Part shown: one piece after another, positions 48,601 through 54,967 of the stretch
Layout: each line of letters starts with the position of its first letter
Position numbering within the stretch: the first letter of the stretch is position 1
Assembly: GCF_008692195.1 (NCBI RefSeq)
Contig: NZ_RXOM01000032.1
Location: 1-64,000, forward strand
From: Salegentibacter sp. R32
Lineage (GTDB): Bacteria; Bacteroidota; Bacteroidia; Flavobacteriales; Flavobacteriaceae
Direction of reading: 5' to 3'
Length of the DNA: 64,000 nt
The notes under the pieces: model-generated
Told to the model about the DNA's origin: nothing
Seen by the model: the letters and a program-made list of their open reading frames with translations, nothing else
The model's database searches: none
Program-made: the position numbers and the translations under genes

Positions 48601-50060
48601 TCTGGGACGATGAAAATAGGCTAAGGGCCGTAGACCTGAACCCTGAAGAAGAGGATAACCACCCTGCCAGCGCGTACACCTATGATAATACCGGCGAAAG
48701 GATCCTTAAATATAACCTCGAGCGTTTTGATGCCTATTCCAACGCGACCAGTATATCAGAAAACCTAAACCGTGAAATAAGGATCTATCCCAGCGGCCTG
48801 CTCTCTGGAACCATCATTCCTTTAGAAGAAAGCCCGGAAGAAGGAGAAACTACTGAAGGTAACCGCCCTGCGGCCCTTCGTTACACCAAGCATTATTACA
48901 TAGGCAGTGAAAGGGTGACCAGTAAAATAGGCACAGCTACAGATCTTGGGATGTTCTTGGAGATTATGCTCGACGATGGGGTTTCCCGGCAGGAGGCCCA
49001 CCAAAAGGCCACCGAGGCCACCGATGTGCTTAACGACCTCTATAACAGCTTTCACCTTAACGTACAGCTTGATGCCCCGGTAGAAGATGAAATAACCAGT
49101 GGGAGCTACACCCATAATTACGATAAGCTGGATGCCTACTGGTACCATCCCGACCATTTGGGATCTTCCAATTATATCACTAACTTAGCAGGAGTAGTCA
49201 CCCAACATATGGAATATTTACCTTTTGGCGAGACGTTGGTAGACGAGCATATCAACAGTTATAACAGCCCTTACAAATTCAACGCAAAAGAGTTGGATGA
49301 GGAGACCGGAAATTACTATTATGGCGCACGTTATTATAATCCAAAATGGAGCATTTGGCTTTCTGTCGACCCATTGGCGGAGAAATATCCAGGATGGTCG
49401 CCCTATAACTATACGCTGCAAAATCCAGTAAGATTTACCGACCCTACAGGGATGTTCGTTGAAAGTGGAATAGGATGTGGTTGCCCACCAGATTGTCCAG
49501 AGGGAGAAGATACTCCTCCAGATGTAGAACAGGCTAAGTCTAAATTAGATCAAAATCCTTTAGTCCAAATATATTCAGCTCTTGCCAAAGTATTTTCCGA
49601 TTATGGAGAAGATATTCCTGAAGCCGAAGCAGACTTTACAATTTATGGAGTAAAAAAATCGGGAGATCGCGCTGCCGGTTCAGGGGTCAATGATGAAAAG
49701 GGAGCTAACCATAGCATGGAAGTCAATGGTGAAAAATCTTGGATGAAAATGGCTTTTTATGGAGGAAAAGGACTACGTATGATATTTGGTCTCGACGAAG
49801 AAATTGACGGAAGGGAAGTGACTCGAAAAGAAGTTGCAGAAGGAGACCAATTTGAGCTTATACAGTACGCAAGTGATAAGAATGGAGGAAACGGAGTGGT
49901 TCGAATTTTGGGCTCAGAAAATGCTAACACGGCAAAGTCTGATTCAACTCGAATAATGAATGAATATGAAAGTGTCCGAAATCTTGATTTCAGAGCAGTA
50001 GAGCCTAAAATGAGTTACAAAGTAGATTCAATAAAAATTAGAACTAAAAAGCGTAAATAA
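39627..50060 (+). CDS. Giant secreted SpvB/TcB-TcC/Rhs-like polymorphic toxin
   Basis: This 3477-residue protein has an N-terminal export signal (hydrophobic core about 15-30). After a beta-rich leader of about 450 residues comes a SpvB-like domain (from about 490, LSTSFPLKLPQGRNGIQPHL). Calcium-type FG-GAP/VCBS repeats follow, with DxNGDGxxD loops near 889, 967, 1671, 1777, 1861 and 1951, then a TcdB-middle-like region, tandem Rhs/YD repeats (about 2240-3150) and the Rhs core (HPDHLGSSNY ... YLPFGE ... GNYYYGARYYNPKW ... DPTGM, about 3174-3276). The last 200 residues are a variable tip I cannot assign. The layout equals fused TcB and TcC subunits, whose shell encloses and autoproteolytically releases the tip. 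A lipoprotein immunity candidate follows by 3 bp. Confidence 0.88.
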   Translation: MEINIFKKIRKSYISVLIVAFLGNTLVFGQPIIQLVHVKKNRIVQRQLFKRDSKKVGFTGKPTTKKVSSYFKEHISNLGKKNKEATSLGVNPRTFSAQNQEAIIGKLTSAQAENLNDNFFDITIPQDIDLGKFDVFLTYDLFGLYSASQTTKSINGNRAYGGIIIEKTTSWKPVKEAVPAYQIKNGPNEIYFNRREDEHYQYKIKNLKVILQPKKLTPLVLSEEKLHNYEGKLYVSGFVNNSHINHVELITDKRTKVSVIDGRFEYYFTELPKSIQEIQISYSNQSLKVPVQYSKNKDFVLNTKAFKENKRLITPTTVGEMEEVITLGAMGVEKINLLPNPEAKVSLHQLPFKDIKVMNMGLYNVTAGASPAYRLTRKNIPDSIPTKIHLSYDTSKIPNGYTVKDIKTYYYHTAKRQWVALPVDSIGYEQGFIVSTAIGNQTDYVNGIIKIPESPEAANFAPTTLQDMEYANPAAGIVSIPTPQPNNTGSLSTSFPLKLPQGRNGIQPHLSLSYNSEYGNSWLGIGWNFSTPAVTLNTTWGAPRFNKTTETEMYTLNGSDLVFKDDDVDNNIDYSSSHRQNNIKRKANRTFYERVEGGYNKIIRHGDDPENYWWEVTNKRGVKRYYGGYNGSIEENTIKRTNTGEIVHWALYRVEDPQGNYMQYNYFKNPQKTLTNTSETALEFYPLSIEYTLHNTNVNDGHYRVDFLRNSYTVSDSGDTGFTARKDKILRGKNACLELIEDVLTEVKIYMVDETSTDHLIRTYRLDYDEKAFKKTQLTRIAEYDTEGILFYNNNLEYFEVEDESLYGGEETYGGNDDGLVNGVQVIGMPGIPAEMILGGSALGTSVNSGQTLGMRVGIGLGLNVFSKGKSVGFSYSHGTSNQEALSALVDVNGDGLPDKVFKDGYSIRFRENTGSGFSSTKYNLTNLSTINKTKSITNSLGGDANFKVASIGKSWSTTRSYTDGYFLDRNGDGLVDMVSGGNIKFNTGSSTNTNQREFTSNVLHSENAISSGVMSSQIIEDIEFPSKLELQDENPQYDVVKVWEAPFSGTVSLSGTAQLNMIEDNKEPNEFEVTIEQQVTPTTSTNILVNKQLNESTNSVTMNKSSIDVQKGDRLFFRSHNKKFGSGGIVNWSPTVQYTSTTPGGLNFTDENANNILLFNAQDDFLLTNGSGFEVGNAEAAAINFKTLNLNWNAHKFTDDVRFIVKRIRYHQEDGERIQVSPSSWSRTYNHKTGVISGNNGSDLIPNFSLDVPSGYRDVFYFYVESDSNIKWDDIDWQPVLTTTNKGQSQPYYPPVDHKIYNNNASSFIHYIRKNQLPDSNIQIDPNDPSRNDGEDYLMNITHNLDPQVMDYSLLDDIPEEEFPVQINFVLKDRTNGIIQVFAKRAIIIDRLPTGAYNVNLSSDPIPVTKNEIENMDGLFVGFYATCPGVLELNKNSMGTLPPTIELELTPAEQPLQSWQPISIEKPFFVMQEGLFGNPYRGWGQFLYNGGLKIERDNEGNPVYDSNDNLKIEDRFGEYANGTIKEIDMGVFPDQNDANDISTIDENTDYSEIESKGLGTVPRYSFYFQDNEYVDNTPKNPKYVHKAIQTTYGVSTNNELEEVLRRFGEANILDVYIDPNDLGQGDGFIGLKQYSKSKGKTTTGGVSDPIGGSGATGSSSNAETEIQNRFVDLNGDSYPDIVTSHKIQYTAATGGLSNKILSGQNYNVKSKSSDFYLGASLGGLLASTKSDNNDEITPPPYGANLSSDAGVGNPTGSQGSTGIGAGSSQSWSNVVWLDVNGDGLADRIHTEAKNQTDIKVDLNLGYGFSEPFVWGTYPKGSTAKGENAGASASFTPDAYGSIALGAGFKLAQSDRNCLFVDVNRDGLVDLVYKEIGQDYKYRLNTGTSFSSNAKPFYNGDLGKNFSLSGNMFATLTGGIAFSLFGFDLKAIGTLSGTANSGLNQTNNLVQDIDGDGYPDILTKGDNDTEIKARKSKIKKANLLKKVYTPLGGTWEVDYTRTGNTYDLPQSKWVVRTIRTNDHFTGDNAFSNDETLTSINYENPNYHRRERSFIGFQKLTVEKRNPQDSTLLRYVEHDYHNTTIYLKGAKKQTSAYDANGQLLSKKLVLYNILDPEAPQVNLNANQAGNYLQNSLIALGALELDQSRLFVAPVKSENYSYEAGSSVHTTELFTYNNTGNVINYIRTGSGIDTYTTQINYYQSSNFSSLENAVGFPQKISVRGASGNLLRERSAEYTSKGNLQKVITKLNQSQNNEVEFVYDTYGNLSTVRNLDSQDQAGNPFEQSISYDSLLHTYPTGFSNSFGHQSSSAYNYVLGREVLTTDINGQSIRKRYDNRGRLVEVTSPKDNFDDWSISMEYEGEPLVSTQVDPLANNEYIIQAEASFYAQDKNSLSNDNQHYAVTRHKDPQSGSNQLITISIVDGFGNAIQQKKSIYSNLMKWMVSGKQEKDILGRVLNEYLPTFDRDNFPANASISSTMPPNALLYDDSVSTVSPLERSYDHKDRVVSITQPDESNAAIISYGIEGHLLAKEIENELGQTQKTLTNLNGNTLKTIQNNNITTAFTYNPLGELLTVKNTEGYITENKYDLAGRRTEVRHPDQGVSLFKYDKASNLIERQTSKMIVGQNDKKITYAYTFNRLDEVNYPISENNIRYTYGDPNDPEAVQYNTVGRVTKVEDASGFKTFRYGKMGEIVFTLQAIAVAGIQSFWFVTQWEYDSWNRLKKLTYPDGEEVKYHYDQGGNLHCIKSFNLYQGHPNHKDIIKSIRYYGYGERSQIVYGNNTVTNYQYDTRRRLANVQHQFTNLTQEKEIGYDALSNIIEISNVDPFSSFPSQHDHLGGPVTYTYTYDDYNRLTHAEGLYAGQNNFSEGLLQQEYTLDMGYDDSHNIIEKSQLHQQGDAAALFGPLTNPTHVRETSYDLVYDDYANGAFVANNYGYVQPHAPRKITETPKGLGGHQGPVDPRIRKYEIVYDANGNQTEILEEVGKEKVSLRKNIWDDENRLRAVDLNPEEEDNHPASAYTYDNTGERILKYNLERFDAYSNATSISENLNREIRIYPSGLLSGTIIPLEESPEEGETTEGNRPAALRYTKHYYIGSERVTSKIGTATDLGMFLEIMLDDGVSRQEAHQKATEATDVLNDLYNSFHLNVQLDAPVEDEITSGSYTHNYDKLDAYWYHPDHLGSSNYITNLAGVVTQHMEYLPFGETLVDEHINSYNSPYKFNAKELDEETGNYYYGARYYNPKWSIWLSVDPLAEKYPGWSPYNYTLQNPVRFTDPTGMFVESGIGCGCPPDCPEGEDTPPDVEQAKSKLDQNPLVQIYSALAKVFSDYGEDIPEAEADFTIYGVKKSGDRAAGSGVNDEKGANHSMEVNGEKSWMKMAFYGGKGLRMIFGLDEEIDGREVTRKEVAEGDQFELIQYASDKNGGNGVVRILGSENANTAKSDSTRIMNEYESVRNLDFRAVEPKMSYKVDSIKIRTKKRK
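49209..49309 (+). repeat. Rhs core homology block, main copy
   Basis: 101 bp identical to 50834-50934, with lower similarity continuing for about 130 bp to the DPTGM codons. It starts at the codons for MEYLPFGE inside the giant gene. Related blocks occur at 52692-52714 plus 52771 onward, and at 54202 onward. Confidence 0.9.
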
Positions 50061-50063
50061 AAA

Positions 50064-50783
50064 ATGGATGTAAAGGTCATTAGACTATTAACAATATGCA
50101 TGATTCTAATGGTTAGTTGTGAAAAAAATAAAAAATCAACTGATGATATAGGATTAGAAAAACAAAAAATAGAATGTTCTAGAAATACTTGTGTCGTTTC
50201 AAACTATAATAAAGAAGGAATCTTGATAAGTAGGGGGCAAGTTAAAAAGGATAACCAAAATTTTAGAATAAAAAAGTGGAGGTTTATAGAGTCAAAGTAT
50301 GATAGTATAGTAGAATACATGAATATTGATAATAGGTCATATGTTAATCAATTTTGGATAATCAACAAGAATAAAGACACCCTTTTTGAAAAAAGTAATT
50401 TTTTTGAATATAAATTCAAGGATACTGTAGACGTAGGAAAACCTGCGAGATTTCAGTTTTATTTGAATTCAAAATTTTATTATAATTCAGATATTGCAGT
50501 AATTCTTCCTTATGATGACGATAAATTAAATAATGATTTTTCAAATATAAGTAAGATAAAAACAGATACTTTTCCAAGCCTAGATAATGACGGGATCCCC
50601 CATCCTGAAATACCTAAAGAGGTTCCTGTAGATAGAATTGCAGATTTCAACTTAATATATGAGTCGCCAGGGAATAAAAAAATAAGGGGAGCTTTGGTAG
50701 AGTATTATTATAAAAAAGATAGTACTAGAATTGAAAGGAGATTATATTTTGATAAATCTATTTATGTGAAGCCAAAGGAATAA
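50064..50783 (+). CDS. Lipoprotein, candidate immunity protein to the main Rhs tip
   Basis: This 239-residue protein has a lipobox ending at C19 (ICMILMVSC). It has a CSRNTC Cys pair near residue 38, then a beta-rich, Lys/Asp/Tyr-rich body with repeated strand patterns (ILISRGQVKK, IKKWRFIESKYDSIVEYM) reminiscent of MORN-like wrapping repeats. That comparison is weak. It starts 3 bp after the toxin gene. Position and lipid anchor suggest a periplasm-facing immunity protein. I recognise no named family. AT-rich codon use differs from the rhs core, as expected of an exchangeable cassette. Confidence 0.6.
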   Translation: MDVKVIRLLTICMILMVSCEKNKKSTDDIGLEKQKIECSRNTCVVSNYNKEGILISRGQVKKDNQNFRIKKWRFIESKYDSIVEYMNIDNRSYVNQFWIINKNKDTLFEKSNFFEYKFKDTVDVGKPARFQFYLNSKFYYNSDIAVILPYDDDKLNNDFSNISKIKTDTFPSLDNDGIPHPEIPKEVPVDRIADFNLIYESPGNKKIRGALVEYYYKKDSTRIERRLYFDKSIYVKPKE

Positions 50784-50833
50784 CTCTGTTTCTATTAAAA
50801 GATAAGATTAGTAAGTGTGAAATTTCACAGCAC

Positions 50834-50934
50834 ATGGAATATTTACCTTTTGGCGAGACGTTGGTAGACGAGCATATCAACAGTTATAACAGCCCTTACA
50901 AATTCAACGCAAAAGAGTTGGATGAGGAGACCGG
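50834..50934 (+). repeat. Rhs core homology block, displaced copy 1
   Basis: Identical over 101 bp to 49209-49309; identity drops sharply upstream of the ATG and becomes patchy after 50934. Confidence 0.9.
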
Positions 50935-51649
50935 GAACTATTATTATGGGGCGAGGTATTATAACCCTAAGTGGAGTGTGTGGCTCTCGGTAGATGCCGA
51001 ACTTGAAGATTACCCGGGATGGTCGCCTTATAACTATACGTTACAGAATCCCGTGAAATTTGTTGATCCAGATGGGAATGGTGTTTGGAAACCTGACAGT
51101 AAAGGTAACCTTATTGCTGAAAAAGGTGATACAGTAGAAACTTTAGCTAAATATCTGAATCAAACTCCAGAAAAAGTCGGAAGCAATTATAACTATAATG
51201 GTAAAAATATAGGTACTAATTTTGAATTTAGCGAGGGCGACAAGGTTATCGTGGATAATAATATGACTAGATCCATAAAAAAGGGAGTTGGTATAGGATA
51301 TAATTGTCATGGCTCTACATCTGCTATAGTCCAAAATAAAGAAGTAACACCTGAGACAGCAGGTTATAAAGGAGGTTTGTTTAGTCCTCTTAAATCAGAT
51401 GATAAATACGAAAACAGTTTCTCTAAAATAGAATCTTTTGATGAAGCTGTGTTTGGAAAAACCGTTATAGATTTTGGAGATCATTCGGCTGTATATTACG
51501 GCAGTGATAACGAAGGTACTCCATATTTCTATTCTAAAAACGGAAACCATAAGCCAACCATACTTACATTAGATGAATTGAAAGCTGATTACCCTAGTAA
51601 TGATAATCCAAGACTTTTAAACTATGAACCAACTGAACCTGTTGATTAG
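50834..51649 (+). CDS. Displaced Rhs tip 1: core fragment plus NlpC/P60-like domain
   Basis: This 271-residue frame starts at the codons for MEYLPFGE, exactly where homology to the main rhs gene begins. It runs through the Rhs core to FVDPDGN (76-82), so it is a tip cassette without the shell and without an export signal. The tip has a LysM-like stretch (AEKGDTVETLAKYLNQ, 95-110) and a papain-like pattern with C158-H159 (GYNCHGS), H217 (DFGDHSAVYYG) and N236/H239 (YSKNGNH). This suggests an NlpC/P60-type peptidase or amidase that would cut peptidoglycan. The catalytic call is inference from spacing. It overlaps the next (immunity) gene by 26 bp. Probably silent until recombined into the main gene. 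Confidence 0.75.
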   Translation: MEYLPFGETLVDEHINSYNSPYKFNAKELDEETGNYYYGARYYNPKWSVWLSVDAELEDYPGWSPYNYTLQNPVKFVDPDGNGVWKPDSKGNLIAEKGDTVETLAKYLNQTPEKVGSNYNYNGKNIGTNFEFSEGDKVIVDNNMTRSIKKGVGIGYNCHGSTSAIVQNKEVTPETAGYKGGLFSPLKSDDKYENSFSKIESFDEAVFGKTVIDFGDHSAVYYGSDNEGTPYFYSKNGNHKPTILTLDELKADYPSNDNPRLLNYEPTEPVD

Positions 51650-52286
51650 AGCTATAAGTTTTTTAATTATTGCTGTGATTTTATATTCTTGTGGGGATAC
51701 AGGAAACGAATCTAGTAAAATCGAAATTTACCTTTTAAAAGACGTTATTTTAACCGATGAAGGGGTTGCAATTTCTAATATGCCCAATAAAGAAGATTTA
51801 GATAGTAGTTATTATAATAAAATTGATACTCTCAGGGTAAGGTATGATACACTAAGTAAAGAATTTATATATGCAGGAAGATTTAATGCGGAAAAATCTA
51901 AAATCAAGGAAAAACCATTTATTAGCAATACAGAGATTATTGGATTAGATTTATCTAAAAGTGTATTTGTTTTCACAGAATCAGCTGCAAAAAAAATTGT
52001 AAATATTCAATCTTCAATGAAATATGGAAAACAGTTTGTTATACTCAAAGATGGTAACATTTTACTAACTGGGTATTTTTGGAGTAAAAACTCTTCTTAT
52101 GGAAGTACTTGGTATTGTATTGAATATGATGGTACTCAAAACATCTCAAAAAGAAATGAGTTTAGTTTTTATAAAGGAAATGGCATAAATGCAATGAAAA
52201 GAGAAAAGATTGAGAAAGATATGCCTCATATTGGAGAACTTGTTAATGCATTTGAAAAATCTGACCGCTTAATAAGTGAAAACTAA
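51624..52286 (+). CDS. Lipoprotein, candidate immunity protein to displaced tip 1
   Basis: This 220-residue protein has an N-terminal hydrophobic segment and a lipobox ending at C23 (IAVILYSCGD). The body has alternating strands and helices with no family I know. It overlaps the tip 1 gene by 26 bp, the usual close toxin-immunity linkage. A lipid anchor fits protection against a periplasmic wall-cutting enzyme. It is followed by a good terminator. Confidence 0.6.
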   Translation: MNQLNLLIRAISFLIIAVILYSCGDTGNESSKIEIYLLKDVILTDEGVAISNMPNKEDLDSSYYNKIDTLRVRYDTLSKEFIYAGRFNAEKSKIKEKPFISNTEIIGLDLSKSVFVFTESAAKKIVNIQSSMKYGKQFVILKDGNILLTGYFWSKNSSYGSTWYCIEYDGTQNISKRNEFSFYKGNGINAMKREKIEKDMPHIGELVNAFEKSDRLISEN

Positions 52287-52306
52287 AAAATGAAATTATA
52301 TCTATG

Positions 52307-52336
52307 CCCTGCAAACCAAAAATTGCAGGGTTTTTT
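52307..52336 (+). terminator. Intrinsic terminator after immunity gene 1
   Basis: 8-bp perfect stem ccctgcaa / ttgcaggg with an 8-nt loop and six T. A closely similar hairpin ends the last cassette at 55418-55448. Confidence 0.8.
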
Positions 52337-52691
52337 ATACCTGCAAAACCCCAAAACACAGAAAGTTATCAACAATCCCGGTTTCGATAATGTGGTAACG
52401 TAGTAAACTGGTGCTTTTTAAAAAATGCTAATGTAATTTGTTTGTAATTAGTGTTTTACGATAGATTAGATTCTTTACCATCCAAAAAATTGGCTAGACC
52501 ACATTAAATAAGGTTTTTGTATTCCTACGTGTAGTAAAGCGGTACTTAATTTTTTTATAGTTATGAAATGCAAGTACTGTGTTTTAAATAAAAGCAAGGA
52601 AGATTTGAAAGTCACCGGAAAATCCTATCTTTATAGTAAGAAGTTCTTTGAAAGCCTTGTTCTCCCCCTTGGGGGGAGCTAGAGGGGGCTT
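52337..52691. other. Gene-free stretch between displaced cassettes
   Basis: Holds repeat copy A (52394-52517), a further related motif (gtagtaaagcggtactt at about 52531), a 39-codon frame beginning MKCKYC (52564-52683) that is too short to call, and a G/C-rich hairpin of ctccccc / gggggga (52662-52677). Confidence 0.55.
52394..52517 (+). repeat. Direct repeat, copy A
   Basis: Begins ggtaacgtagtaaactggtg and ends near attaaataaggtttt. It aligns with copy B (55703-55842), with conserved blocks gtgctttttaaaaaatg, tgtaattag.gttttac, ttctttacca and ttgg.tagacc.cattaaa. Copy B is longer in the middle by about 16 bp. The two copies bracket displaced tips 2 and 3. Confidence 0.75.
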
Positions 52692-52774
52692 ATGGAATAT
52701 TTACCTTTTGGCGAAATCGAGGTACGAGATTCAACGAGACCTTTTCCTAAAAATAAAAAATATCGAGTTAGACG

Positions 52775-53698
52775 TTGGTAGACGAGCATATCAACAGTTA
52801 TAACAGCCCTTATAAGTTCAACGCGAAAGAGTTGGACGAGGAGACCGGAAATTACTATTATGGCGCACGTTATTATAACCCGAAATGGAGTATTTGGTTA
52901 AGTGTAGATCCAATGGCGGAGGAGTTCCCAGGGTGGTCTCCGTACAACTACACGTTGCAGAATCCTATTAATTTTATTGATCCTGATGGTAATATCGTTA
53001 CACCGGCATTCAAAAGTAAAGAAAATAGGAGATTATACGATAACATAATTAGTAACCTTAGCCGTAGTACCTATTTTTCGAATGTTTATAATTCCTTAGA
53101 TAGAGATTATGACAACATAGTTATCAGTGAATTCACAAAATCAGACACAAAAAATTATGGACGTGCCGCAGCCTTTACAAAAACACCATTAATTTCTACT
53201 TTTTTCACTTCTGATATTACTAGAATAGGATTGAGAAATGATAACGTTGGTTCAGGGTTTAATAATTGGACTATAGCCGAGGAGTTTTTTCATGCAGCAC
53301 AAGATCAATTTGGAGGTAAAAGTAATTTCTTTGCAAAAGAAGCGGAAGCAAAACTTTTCAGTGCATTCTTGGTTTATCAAAATATGGATCGTTCAAAACG
53401 AGGTGATATAAAAGCTATCGCCCAAGCTTTAAAAGGAAGTGGAGCCACCAGTATTGATCGCCGTCTACTAATATTTGGTAATAAAATAAACATAAAAATC
53501 ACTAATTATTTTGATGCTATATTGAACGGGGATTTTATAAATGAAAAAATGGAAAGCAATTTTAGGGCAGCTATGGATCAATATGAGGGTTATTTAGACT
53601 ATAGAAATTATGGAGGTAATGTATTAGATAGTAGTACTGATGGGGGGGAAACGCCAATATTTGATAAAGTAATTAAAAACGTTGATTTAGATGATTAA
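52775..53698 (+). CDS. Displaced Rhs tip 2: core fragment plus degenerate metallopeptidase-like domain
   Basis: The frame opens at a TTG (52775) inside the Rhs core. Core homology upstream (52692-52714, MEYLPFGE codons) is cut off by a 56-bp insertion that shifts the frame, so this is probably not translated from its own start. The 307 residues contain DEHINSYNS ... GNYYYGARYYNPKWS ... FIDPDGN (to about 73) and then a tip of about 230 residues. The tip contains IAEEFFHAAQDQFGG with E169, E170 and H173, where a zincin would have HExxH; the first His is replaced by Glu. The frame overlaps its lipoprotein partner by 8 bp. Donor cassette or remnant. Confidence 0.65.
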   Translation: MVDEHINSYNSPYKFNAKELDEETGNYYYGARYYNPKWSIWLSVDPMAEEFPGWSPYNYTLQNPINFIDPDGNIVTPAFKSKENRRLYDNIISNLSRSTYFSNVYNSLDRDYDNIVISEFTKSDTKNYGRAAAFTKTPLISTFFTSDITRIGLRNDNVGSGFNNWTIAEEFFHAAQDQFGGKSNFFAKEAEAKLFSAFLVYQNMDRSKRGDIKAIAQALKGSGATSIDRRLLIFGNKINIKITNYFDAILNGDFINEKMESNFRAAMDQYEGYLDYRNYGGNVLDSSTDGGETPIFDKVIKNVDLDD

Positions 53699-54203
53699 AA
53701 TTAATTATATAATCTTTATCTTATTCTTATTGATTTCTATGGTATCCTGTAAAAATAGTAGGGAAGAGTTCTATATGAATATAAACTCGAATATCTATAA
53801 TAAAGATAAAGAAGTTAGGGGAGATAATCTATTTGATATTTCTGTTAAAAGAGGAAAATCAAAAGTTTTAGAATATAGGTATTATTATGACGATAAAAAT
53901 GTTATTGACGAGGAATATTGGATAAAGATTTTAATAGAGTCTAATGATTTATTAAAAAAAGACACTTTAATCATTCCTAATGAACGAGTAAAAGTTCTTG
54001 GCTTTCTTGATGATCATATAGGTAGAATTGAAATTTCTGATTTTCAAGGAGAATTTATTCTTAAAGAACTAAAATCGGATCAGTTCAAGTTATATTTTCT
54101 TAGTAATTTTTCTGTAAATATTAAATATAATGATTCAATAATTAAGAGAAAAATCCTGATTAAAAAAGGACAACTTAAGAAAGGTAGTATTATATATAAA
54201 TGA
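53691..54203 (+). CDS. Lipoprotein, candidate immunity protein to displaced tip 2
   Basis: This 170-residue protein has a hydrophobic N-terminus and a lipobox ending at C21 (LISMVSCKNS). The body is mostly beta-strands with many Lys/Asp/Ile and no family I recognise. It overlaps the tip 2 frame by 8 bp. Its stop codon is fused directly to the next Rhs core fragment: the core homology of tip 3 begins at 54202, inside the stop codon, so recombination has joined two cassettes at this point. Confidence 0.58.
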   Translation: MIKINYIIFILFLLISMVSCKNSREEFYMNINSNIYNKDKEVRGDNLFDISVKRGKSKVLEYRYYYDDKNVIDEEYWIKILIESNDLLKKDTLIIPNERVKVLGFLDDHIGRIEISDFQGEFILKELKSDQFKLYFLSNFSVNIKYNDSIIKRKILIKKGQLKKGSIIYK

Positions 54204-54257
54204 GCTAGATGAAGAGACCGGCAATTACTATTACGGCGCACGTTATTATAACCCCAA

Positions 54258-54965
54258 GTGGTCATTTGGCTTTCTGTCGACCCAATGGCGGAGGAATACC
54301 CCGGGTGGTCGCCGTATGCTTATACGGCTAATAATCCAATCAATATGATCGACCCAGACGGCAGATTTATTATTCCTGCTGCTTTTAAAAAACGCTATCC
54401 AAAATTGACAAATTACATTATGAATTATATGAAGAATGATGTAGTAAATAGTCCAACTATTGTAGAGGCTTTTGCCAAAATAACTTCTTCTGATTCTCAA
54501 GATGGAACGCCCAACCTAGATTTAAATGCATTAAAAGATGTATTTACAAACGGTAAGGGTCCTACTTTGAAATTCAAATCCGACCCGGGTGGTGTTGAGG
54601 GTGCGAATGGATATTATGATATGCAAAGCAAATCTATAGAATTGAACACTTCACGACTTGATGAAATAGAAAAAATGCTAAATTCTGATAAGTCTTCTAA
54701 TTCTGATAAAGAAGAATCATTACTAGGAGGTTTTATGTTAATTTTACATGAAACAGCACACCACGGAGACTATATGGATGGACTTAGACAGGAAAATGGA
54801 GAACCGGGCAATCAACTGGAAAATGAAATTTGGTTGTTAGATGAAAATGATAACTGGTACATAAGAAAAGGTGATGGCTCAAAGTTTGATCCTCAAACAC
54901 AAAAAGAAATAATTAAAGAAAAGAAAAACCAAGGAGTTATACCGACAGTCCCAAAAGAAGAATAA
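54258..54965 (+). CDS. Displaced Rhs tip 3: core fragment plus HExxH metallopeptidase domain
   Basis: The 235-residue frame opens at GTG 54258 inside the Rhs core (VIWLSVDPMAEEYPGWSPYAYTANNPI). Upstream core sequence (54202-54257, ELDEETGNYYYGARYYNPKW) is in another frame because one base is missing near 54259 compared with the other copies. After MIDPDG (30-35) comes a tip with LILHETAHHGDYMDG, in which H164, E165 and H168 form a clear HExxH zinc site. The tail is Lys/Glu-rich. It lacks shell and signal, so it is an orphan cassette. The lipoprotein partner starts 2 bp later. Confidence 0.68.
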   Translation: MVIWLSVDPMAEEYPGWSPYAYTANNPINMIDPDGRFIIPAAFKKRYPKLTNYIMNYMKNDVVNSPTIVEAFAKITSSDSQDGTPNLDLNALKDVFTNGKGPTLKFKSDPGGVEGANGYYDMQSKSIELNTSRLDEIEKMLNSDKSSNSDKEESLLGGFMLILHETAHHGDYMDGLRQENGEPGNQLENEIWLLDENDNWYIRKGDGSKFDPQTQKEIIKEKKNQGVIPTVPKEE

Positions 54966-54967
54966 TA

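Noticed and set aside
46400..49450. Repeats in the Rhs region considered as a CRISPR or tandem DNA repeat array
   Set aside because: The periodicity is in YD-type protein motifs, not exact DNA repeats with spacers.
52564..52683. 39-codon frame starting MKCKYC, like a zinc-ribbon transposase start
   Set aside because: Too short, only one Cys pair, and it runs into a G/C hairpin; no transposase motif follows.
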